7,570 nt of DNA from Prevotellaceae bacterium UBA2718 (lineage in GTDB: Bacteria > Bacteroidota > Bacteroidia > Bacteroidales > Bacteroidaceae). Made by a program: the position numbers and the translations under genes. The notes beneath the pieces were generated by a model, which made no database searches, was not told where the DNA came from, and saw nothing but the letters and a program-made list of their open reading frames with translations. Shown in pieces: positions 1 through 4,963 of the stretch. The stretch's first letter is position 1; each line of letters starts with the position of its first letter. The stretch lies in the NCBI GenBank assembly GCA_002353975.1, contig DEKQ01000121.1, forward strand, positions 1-7,570. Reading direction: 5' to 3'.

Positions 1-555
1 GTCTGTAGTGAGGTTCAGCCATTGTTCCAGGCCTTTTCTGACGGAGTCGAGGCCGATGTCGGCGGTGTTCAGCGATTCTTTGGCTATCCACCAACATGCC
101 GCAACGTCGTCGTGAGCCTCAAAAGAGGTGGTGGAGGGCAGGCGGACATGGAAAAAAGCATCGGTGGTGTGGATGAGGAAGTTGCTGAAGTTGTAGGTGT
201 TTGGCAGGCTGAAGAGGTAGGTCAGCTGGCTCTCTTCCACGTGGATGCCTGTCTCTTCTCTGATTTCCCTTACCATTGCCTCTTCGCTTCTCTCGCCGGG
301 ATCGACAAACCCGCCAATGAGGTCGAGGGTTCCTTTCCCGGGTTCACAGGCACGCCGCGCCACCAACAGCTCGCCCCGTTCGTTCTCTATGATGGCGACG
401 GTGGCGGCAGAAGAGTTGTGGTAGAGCGTGAAACCGCAATGTTCGCAGCGTTTCGACTTGAAATCATGCACCACGAAGCGTTGTGACCCACAGACGGGGC
501 AATATCGGAAACTCTCCAAATAGTGCTGTCTGGCAGCATTCTGAACTTCTCTCAT
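1..555 (-). CDS. NUDIX hydrolase with N-terminal zinc ribbon (3' end cut by window)
   Basis: Reading leftward from ATG at 555, 185 codons are open to the window edge with no stop, so the C-terminus is missing. Residues 19-40 form a zinc ribbon with two CxxC pairs (CPVCG at 19-23, CEHCG at 37-41). Residues 82-104 match the Nudix box GX5EX7REUXEEXGU exactly: G82, E88, then REIREETGI at 96-104, which supplies the Mg-binding glutamates. NUDIX enzymes cleave nucleoside diphosphates linked to another moiety. The Zn ribbon followed by a Nudix fold recalls NudC-like NADH pyrophosphatases and Bacteroidales ADP-sugar/NDP hydrolases, but the substrate cannot be read from the sequence. It is probably cytoplasmic, since no signal peptide is present. 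The start is the first ATG before the ribbon, and no Shine-Dalgarno is visible, as usual in Bacteroidetes. It lies 96 nt downstream of the permease gene, separated by a strong hairpin. Confidence 0.93.
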   Translation of the reverse strand, partial: MREVQNAARQHYLESFRYCPVCGSQRFVVHDFKSKRCEHCGFTLYHNSSAATVAIIENERGELLVARRACEPGKGTLDLIGGFVDPGERSEEAMVREIREETGIHVEESQLTYLFSLPNTYNFSNFLIHTTDAFFHVRLPSTTSFEAHDDVAACWWIAKESLNTADIGLDSVRKGLEQWLNLTTD

Positions 556-583
556 GAATGGTTGTGCTATTTTATTAGGATGC

Positions 584-630
584 AGAGGTGTGGCAACAGG
601 CGGTTTACGCTGATGCCACACCTCTTTTTA
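584..630 (+). terminator. Strong stem-loop with plus-strand terminator polarity
   Basis: A perfect 12-bp stem pairs 584-595 (AGAGGTGTGGCA) with 614-625 (TGCCACACCTCT) around an 18-nt loop that can itself form a short GCG/CGC hairpin (600-602 with 608-610). On the plus strand the stem runs straight into TTTTTA (625-630), the shape of an intrinsic terminator. On the minus strand, where both flanking genes are transcribed, the A-run precedes the stem and GCATCC follows it, so there is no U-tract. It may still fold in the minus-strand transcript between the permease and NUDIX genes, as an RNA-stabilising or weak terminating hairpin. The structure is certain; its function and working direction are inferred. 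Confidence 0.6.
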
Positions 631-651
631 TATGTCGTGTTTGCTTGGCTC

Positions 652-2037
652 TTACGCCTTGCGTGTGGGGTATCCGATGTCTGATACGGCCTTGATGAGG
701 GCTTCGGAGTCGTGTTTGCCGCGGACGTATGCAACGCCCTTGATGCGGTCTATGTCCACGGTCTCAACACCGGGGATGCCGCGGATGGCCTTCTCTACAT
801 TGGCGCTGCAATGGTTACAGTGCATGTCGTCCACCTTATAGATGGTGACATCCTCTGCGTCGGCAGGGCAGACATCTCCCTCTGAGTGGTCGTGGCAGTG
901 GCAGTGCTCCCCGTCATGCTCATTATGGTGGTGGCTGTGTTCATGCTCCAGTGCGTGTGAGTGGCGGTGTTGCGATGCAAAAGCATTGATGAGCAGCAGC
1001 ACGAAGATGCCTATCCATATCCAGTCCATCGCGGTGAGGCAATGCATACAGTCGCCTCCGGCTATCATGGCGCTGCTCACCTCAAACCACTTTGCGGGCA
1101 GAAAATAGTCTATGCCGAGGCCGAAGGCCATCGCTCCGACAATGATAGAGAGGATGTAGAGCGACATCGTACGCTTGCCGAACACCTTGCCTATGACGAG
1201 CATCGAGGCGCTGTTTACCGCCGGACCCGCCATGAGCAGCACCAGTGCCGCGCCCGGCGTGAGGCCCTTGGCCATCAGCGATACGGCGATAGGTATGCTG
1301 CCGGTGGCGCAGACATACATCGGTATGGCTATGGCGAGGACTATGAGCATGTTCAGCAGCTTGTAGTCGTGCAGTGCGGCAAGCCATTCATCGGGCACGG
1401 CGACGGTGATGAGCGCCGCAATGAGCAGGCCGATGACGAGCCATTTGCCTACATCCTGCAGCATCTCCACAAAGGCGTAGCGCATACTGTAGAGGAACTT
1501 GGCGGCAAAGGATGCATCTTCGCTGGCCTCCTCATGGTGGCAGCCGCAGGAGCAGTGGTCGTGTTCTGTCTCCTCATCCTTCTCGCATCCCTCTTCCCTT
1601 GGTGGGAGCTGGTGGGGGGCTTCACTTTCGAAACGGTTCACCATCCAGCCTCCGAATATCGCGGTGAACAGTGCTGCGATGGGCCTTACGATGGCAAAGG
1701 GCAGCCCCATGAGCGAATAGGTGGCGGCTATGGAGTCAACGCCTGTCTGCGGCGTGGCTATGAGGAAACTGGTGCAGGCACCTTTTGACGCCCCCTCCTT
1801 ATGCAGACCTACGGTGGTAGGGATGACACCACAGGAGCACAGAGGCAATGGAACGCCGAGGGCAGCGGCCTTCACGACGCTCTTCATGTCGTGAGAGGCA
1901 AGGTGTTTTTTCAGCATCGTCTTGGGGACAAAGGCACGCAGCAGTCCGGCAAAGAAGAAACCTAAGAGAAGATAGGGAGCCATCTCGGCAAGCATCACGA
2001 TCAGGGCGTCCCAATAATGTTCAATGAATGTAAGCAT
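652..2037 (-). CDS. SO_0444-like Cu/Zn efflux permease with fused HMA domain
   Basis: This 461-aa polytopic inner-membrane protein resembles the ArsP_1/YraQ permease superfamily (formerly DUF318), and specifically the SO_0444-type Cu/Zn efflux transporters, which expel metal from the cytoplasm. Hydrophobic helices fill residues about 10-36, 52-75, 88-133, 198-214, 228-255, 263-285, 290-312 and 338-353. The family-like motifs LPLCSCGVIP (64-73), ATGSIP (244-249) and GPAVN (271-275) are present. Two cytoplasmic or loop stretches are rich in His and Cys: HDHCSCGCHH (159-168) and about 357-390, with many HxH pairs. CMHC at 330-333 is a further possible metal ligand. Residues 396-461 form a heavy-metal-associated domain with M405-x-C407-x-x-C410. 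The start at ATG 2037 opens directly into the first helix, and a promoter lies 30 nt upstream. Substrate choice among Cu, Zn and other soft metals is inferred from the family. Confidence 0.9.
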   Translation of the reverse strand: MLTFIEHYWDALIVMLAEMAPYLLLGFFFAGLLRAFVPKTMLKKHLASHDMKSVVKAAALGVPLPLCSCGVIPTTVGLHKEGASKGACTSFLIATPQTGVDSIAATYSLMGLPFAIVRPIAALFTAIFGGWMVNRFESEAPHQLPPREEGCEKDEETEHDHCSCGCHHEEASEDASFAAKFLYSMRYAFVEMLQDVGKWLVIGLLIAALITVAVPDEWLAALHDYKLLNMLIVLAIAIPMYVCATGSIPIAVSLMAKGLTPGAALVLLMAGPAVNSASMLVIGKVFGKRTMSLYILSIIVGAMAFGLGIDYFLPAKWFEVSSAMIAGGDCMHCLTAMDWIWIGIFVLLLINAFASQHRHSHALEHEHSHHHNEHDGEHCHCHDHSEGDVCPADAEDVTIYKVDDMHCNHCSANVEKAIRGIPGVETVDIDRIKGVAYVRGKHDSEALIKAVSDIGYPTRKA

Positions 2038-2066
2038 GGTTCTTATGGTTTATTTGTTTTCTGCTG

Positions 2067-2103
2067 CAAAGTTACGAAGAAAGAACTGCAACCGCGTTGC
2101 AAA
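2067..2103 (-). promoter_or_regulatory. Bacteroidetes-type promoter of the permease gene
   Basis: On the minus strand, TAACTTTG (2074 down to 2067) matches the Bacteroidetes sigma-ABfr -7 consensus TAnnTTTG. A TTTG that could serve as the -33 box lies at 2103-2100. The gap between them is 25 nt, longer than the usual 19-21, so the upstream box may be degenerate or the match fortuitous. Transcription would begin near 2060 and leave a leader of about 23 nt before ATG 2037. The gene would then have its own promoter and not depend on the phosphatase upstream. Confidence 0.6.
2087..2101. promoter_or_regulatory. 15-bp dyad between the -33 and -7 boxes, possible operator
   Basis: TGCAAC and GTTGCA form a perfect inverted repeat around a CGC centre. 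It sits just upstream of the -7 box, inside the region RNA polymerase would cover, which is the usual place for a repressor site. Because the downstream gene exports metal, a metal-responsive regulator is a natural guess. No regulator gene is in the window, and the sequence matches no operator consensus that I recognise. Confidence 0.4.
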
Positions 2104-2166
2104 CACCACTCGTATGCCGAAAACTCCAATCCGGTCAGAACCCCTGCTTGCAATGTTTGTGTAACG

Positions 2167-3048
2167 CTACTCTCTTACGGTCTTCTTCCCGTCCGTTATG
2201 ACGATGCCGCGTGTCGTCTCCGATGCCAGCGTGCCGTCTATGCTATATGCGATGCCCGTGCCACCCTGCTTGGCGGGGCTTGCAACGGCCTGAGTGCCTG
2301 ACGTGCCTTTTGTCTTCTCGGCAAATTCTGCGCGCGCCTTAGTCAGTTGCTCCTGAAATCTCTCATGGTTGCGTATGAGCTGATAGAGCACAGAGCCTGT
2401 CATGCGCCCTGCGTCAACGTCGCTCTGCCAGTGGTAGCCGGCAATGACGCGGCTCTGTCCGAACTCATAGCCACGTGCCAGCAGTGCCTCCATAGCCTCT
2501 TTTGACTGGTTGATGTCGGCCAGCAGCAGTGCCGATGTCCATCCCAGCACGGTGTGGCCGGAGGGATACGAGCCCTCATAGCGGTGCTTCTCCTCCTTCT
2601 CAGGCACCAGTGTGCCCTCGTTGTAGTAGGCATAGGGACGCTGGCGGTTGAAGGCTTTCTTGGCATCGGTGTATATGCTGTCGCACGAGGCGCAGACATC
2701 CTGCAGTATGCTATATATCTCGGGCGTGCCTTCCTTCGTTATCTCCAGCCCGAAGAGCGGACCGTATTCATCTATTATGGTCTGCATGCTATACACCGCA
2801 TCGCGCTGTGCCTGTGCCGCGCGGGCTTCATCCTGCCGCTGCAGCTTGCCCCACAGATGCTGTGACTGGTCGGCCACGAAGCGTGATGACTCGAAAGCGG
2901 GGAAGGGAGGCAGGATATTTACCATGTTGGGCAACTCTGCCTTGGTGAAATAAGCGTGCCCATTCTTCTCATCGCCTGCGGCGAAGACTATTGAGGCACC
3001 ACCAAACACCAGTGCGACGCATAGAGTAACGACTTGCCTAATCTTCAT
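2167..3048 (-). CDS. Secreted class A-type acid phosphatase (PAP2 superfamily) with short C-terminal sorting-like tail
   Basis: The 293-aa product would hydrolyse phosphomonoesters outside the cytoplasm. All three parts of the PAP2 signature are intact: K130-x6-R137-P138, P162-S-G-H165 within GSYPSGHT (the class A form), and S199-R200-x5-H206-x3-D210. By family precedent H206 is the phosphorylated nucleophile and H165 the proton donor. Residues 1-24 are a signal peptide (KIR, then a hydrophobic core, cleavage near VFAA|GDE). The last 26 or so residues (YSIDG at 268-272, RGIVITDGKK at 280-289) are not part of the phosphatase fold. They match the short tail of the 240-aa protein at 3274-3996, suggesting a sorting or anchoring signal. 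ATG 3048 is chosen because it starts the signal peptide. A longer frame reaching 3201 adds 51 residues that do not look exported and overlaps the 49-aa gene. No Pho-type operator was recognised. Confidence 0.92.
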   Translation of the reverse strand: MKIRQVVTLCVALVFGGASIVFAAGDEKNGHAYFTKAELPNMVNILPPFPAFESSRFVADQSQHLWGKLQRQDEARAAQAQRDAVYSMQTIIDEYGPLFGLEITKEGTPEIYSILQDVCASCDSIYTDAKKAFNRQRPYAYYNEGTLVPEKEEKHRYEGSYPSGHTVLGWTSALLLADINQSKEAMEALLARGYEFGQSRVIAGYHWQSDVDAGRMTGSVLYQLIRNHERFQEQLTKARAEFAEKTKGTSGTQAVASPAKQGGTGIAYSIDGTLASETTRGIVITDGKKTVRE

Positions 3049-3127
3049 CTTTGTATTGTTTTTGAGGATATTTTGTTGTTTTCGGGTTCCGGAATGGGTT
3101 CCTGCCCTTCCTTGTGCTACACTCATC

Positions 3128-3277
3128 TTACCACACGTCATTGCTGTTATCAACAGTTTCTTTATCGTAGTAGCGTATGGAATTGTTCTGAATGCCTCCA
3201 TTGCTGGCGCAAATCAGTTGTGAGTTAGTCAATGCGACAATTTTACATGAGGGCTTACAATAATCTTTTTTCTTCAT
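3128..3277 (-). CDS. 49-aa small protein of the Bacteroidales MKK-x-Y-x-x-P type, coupled to the upstream gene
   Basis: ATG at 3277-3275 overlaps the TGA of the preceding gene as ATGA, typical of translational coupling. The frame ends at TAA 3130-3128. The product begins MKKKDYCKPSCKIV, has LICAS at 21-25, Cys at 7, 11 and 23, an Asn/Asp-rich second half and ends in W49. From memory, short proteins of roughly 50-70 aa beginning MKK-x-Y-x-x-P, with a hydrophobic stretch, an [AC]S-G-like middle and an acidic end with Trp, are frequent and mostly uncharacterised in Prevotella and Bacteroides. No signal peptide or full membrane helix is visible. Its role is unknown; its position as last gene of the cluster suggests it acts with the three exported proteins. 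The coding call rests on the overlap, family-like start and end, and normal codons. It lies 79 nt upstream of the phosphatase gene. Confidence 0.68.
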   Translation of the reverse strand: MKKKDYCKPSCKIVALTNSQLICASNGGIQNNSIRYYDKETVDNSNDVW

Positions 3278-3996
3278 CTCACAAAGACCTTTCTTCCTTT
3301 AACAATGTACATACATCCTTTCTTTAAGTCATTAAGACTTACAGGTATGCCTTGCAGAGTGTAGGCAACCTCGCTGTCAGACTCGTATCGGCTGTCCGTC
3401 GTATAGATAACTTTGCCAATGCTCGTTGCATCATCGCAGAAATCGAATAGCAGTGCTGCTGTATGTGCAGAGGCATTGTTGCTTACTTTATAGAAGGCCT
3501 TATGAGCAGGGAGGGCAGTGCCTGTGAATTTATAGAAGGCTACACCATGGGTGTCTTTGTAACTAAGCACATAGTAGGTGTATTTTGAATCAGGGGCTAT
3601 TTGTTGGTCGTCAGTACCCGACAATGCCGATGTCTTTCCAGGGTCGGCTCCATCATATTGTGTAAGTTTTACATCTGCCTGGTTGGCACGCAGGATGACT
3701 CCACATCCGTTGTCAATAATGTTGTCAGTGCTCTTCTCTAAGCGGATAACACCATCGCTCACTTCCCGTGCATACCACACTTCCACACCTTCGGGGGCCT
3801 TGTATATATAGCTGCCTTCGTAGAACGTGCCATAGTAGTAGGTCGTGTTCTTCGGGTCCTGCTTTAATGCTATGTAGGTAGATGGTGGGTCGATGGTTTG
3901 TGTTGGGTCATCCTCCGCGAAAATACTGCTGCTGACGAGTGTCAGCAGCAGTAGTGCGATGTGTATAAGAAATCTGTTGTTCATCGTCCTGTTCAT
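3274..3996 (-). CDS. Secreted 240-aa beta-type protein ending in a short sorting-like tail
   Basis: Residues 1-27 are a type I signal peptide (NRTMNNR, a Leu/Ile core, cleavage near SIFA|EDD). Residues about 40-110 contain YYYGTFY, PEGVEVWYA and CGVILRAN. This layout resembles the Prevotella secreted-protein module read as 'YGTFY...PEGV.AY....IPANTGVIL.G'. Residues about 139-190 (YYVLSYKD, AFYKFTG, LPAHKAFYK, ALLFDF) fit the module that follows it. The tail is AYTLQG (211-216) then KKGCMYIVKGRKVFVR (225-240), like the ending of the Por/type IX tail (TIGR04183) without its first strands. Such modules normally end larger proteins; here they stand almost alone. The start is ATG 3996, 2 nt after the upstream stop. 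ATG 3984 is possible, while TTG 4008 would overlap upstream and is less likely. Exported; function unknown. Confidence 0.85.
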   Translation of the reverse strand: MNRTMNNRFLIHIALLLLTLVSSSIFAEDDPTQTIDPPSTYIALKQDPKNTTYYYGTFYEGSYIYKAPEGVEVWYAREVSDGVIRLEKSTDNIIDNGCGVILRANQADVKLTQYDGADPGKTSALSGTDDQQIAPDSKYTYYVLSYKDTHGVAFYKFTGTALPAHKAFYKVSNNASAHTAALLFDFCDDATSIGKVIYTTDSRYESDSEVAYTLQGIPVSLNDLKKGCMYIVKGRKVFVR

Positions 3997-3998
3997 TT

Positions 3999-4919
3999 TT
4001 ACCAACAATTGCCATTAGCATCGAAAAAATAGCAGTAGGCATTGTTGGCATTGTTGATAGGCAATGCCACTTCCCATGAGGATACCATTATATCATCACC
4101 GTCGTTGAGACGCACCTTGTAATGGAACTTGTCAAAGAAAATAAATTTCATTGTACTGCACCAATAGTACTTGCTCAAGTCGCTATATACTCCAGCCTTG
4201 GACAGCCTTTCGCGTACGGTACTCTCTCCAATGGCCTTTACCTGCTTGCCCATATTTATCATGGTTTCCTTGCAAGAGTTGGTGCGCCAGTCCTGATATC
4301 CGCACTCATAGCTTGTGGGGCAGATTATCATGCCGTTGGTGCCGCCGCTGTATTCGCGGATACAAATGCCGGTCGGATTACCCTCTCTGTCACTGGGTAC
4401 CCTCATCACCTCAAAGAGTCTATAGCGCGAACTGGAGTTAGTGCCTGGCCATTTGGTCACATATTTCAGTTCGGTGATACCCTTAAGCGTAAATCCATCG
4501 AAGGTCATATTGGCAACCTCGTCGCCGCTGCCCTCATTGAAATAGACCTTACCCTGCTCTTTGCCTTCGGCATCCATGAGGGTGACGGTGATGTCATTGC
4601 CGTAAGTGCTGATGTTCTTGAAGCCCTCGACCAGTTCCATGAACATTGCCTTGGCATTGTTGATGTCGCTGACCTCAACGCTATAGACCGTTGGGGTCAC
4701 GTCATTGAGCGCCATGCCCACGTTGACACCTTTCAGGTTTCCCAATTCATCGACAGAGATAACGCGGTCGGTAAATACATCCAGTTCGTTCTCGACAACT
4801 TCCTCGGCAGAGGGGTGCTGGTTGTTGTTGTTATTGCTGTTGTCATCATCATCGCTGCTGCAAGCCGTGAAGCACAGACCTGCTGTAAGCATCATTGCGA
4901 GAAACAAAATCTTTTTCAT
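3999..4919 (-). CDS. Surface-type lipoprotein, 306 aa, Cys-rich C-terminal half, function unknown
   Basis: Residues 1-20 are a lipoprotein signal with lipobox LCFTAC and lipidated C20. The following SSDDDD (21-26) fits the Asp-rich lipoprotein export signal that sends Bacteroidetes lipoproteins to the outer face of the outer membrane. An Asn tract (N27-N33, with one Ser) forms a flexible linker and is encoded by a trinucleotide repeat. The mature part has a mixed alpha/beta first half (about 45-155). Its second half carries seven Cys (186, 200, 206, 216, 254, 296, 305), enough for up to three disulfides, and ends GNCW. I recognise no domain or catalytic motif. The start at 4919 gives a normal lipoprotein n-region (MKK), and no Shine-Dalgarno is present. 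It follows the BACON lipoprotein by 44 nt and precedes the next gene by 2 nt, so it is surely cotranscribed with the latter. Confidence 0.88.
   Translation of the reverse strand: MKKILFLAMMLTAGLCFTACSSDDDDNSNNNNNQHPSAEEVVENELDVFTDRVISVDELGNLKGVNVGMALNDVTPTVYSVEVSDINNAKAMFMELVEGFKNISTYGNDITVTLMDAEGKEQGKVYFNEGSGDEVANMTFDGFTLKGITELKYVTKWPGTNSSSRYRLFEVMRVPSDREGNPTGICIREYSGGTNGMIICPTSYECGYQDWRTNSCKETMINMGKQVKAIGESTVRERLSKAGVYSDLSKYYWCSTMKFIFFDKFHYKVRLNDGDDIMVSSWEVALPINNANNAYCYFFDANGNCW
4821..4853. repeat. Trinucleotide repeat tract encoding the Asn/Asp linker
   Basis: The plus strand shows GTT repeats at 4821-4832, then interrupted GTT/ATT-type units and CAT/ATC-type units to about 4853. On the coding strand these read as AAC/AAT and GAT codons for the Asp run and Asn tract just behind the lipidated Cys. 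Changes in repeat number would alter linker length in whole codons and would not break the frame. Confidence 0.6.
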
Positions 4920-4963
4920 TGTTGTATATGTTTATGTTGGTGAATAATTATTGACGAAGTAGT

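Noticed and set aside
961..1788. Long open frame of 275 codons on the plus strand inside the permease gene
   Set aside because: It is antisense to a clear membrane protein gene, and its translation is Gly/Arg/His-rich without any family feature. It is a codon-bias shadow.
3084..3102. Two GGGTTCC copies 12 nt apart upstream of the phosphatase
   Set aside because: Only two copies exist and there is no promoter box in register. Chance is likely, though an operator cannot be excluded.
3049..3201. 51-codon N-terminal extension of the phosphatase
   Set aside because: The extension is polar and unlike a signal peptide, it overlaps the 49-aa gene in another frame, and ATG 3048 starts an ideal signal sequence.
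4122..4943. 273-codon open frame on the plus strand opposite the 306-aa lipoprotein gene
   Set aside because: The opposite strand has a proper lipoprotein signal and operon spacing. This frame has no start signal or recognisable domain.
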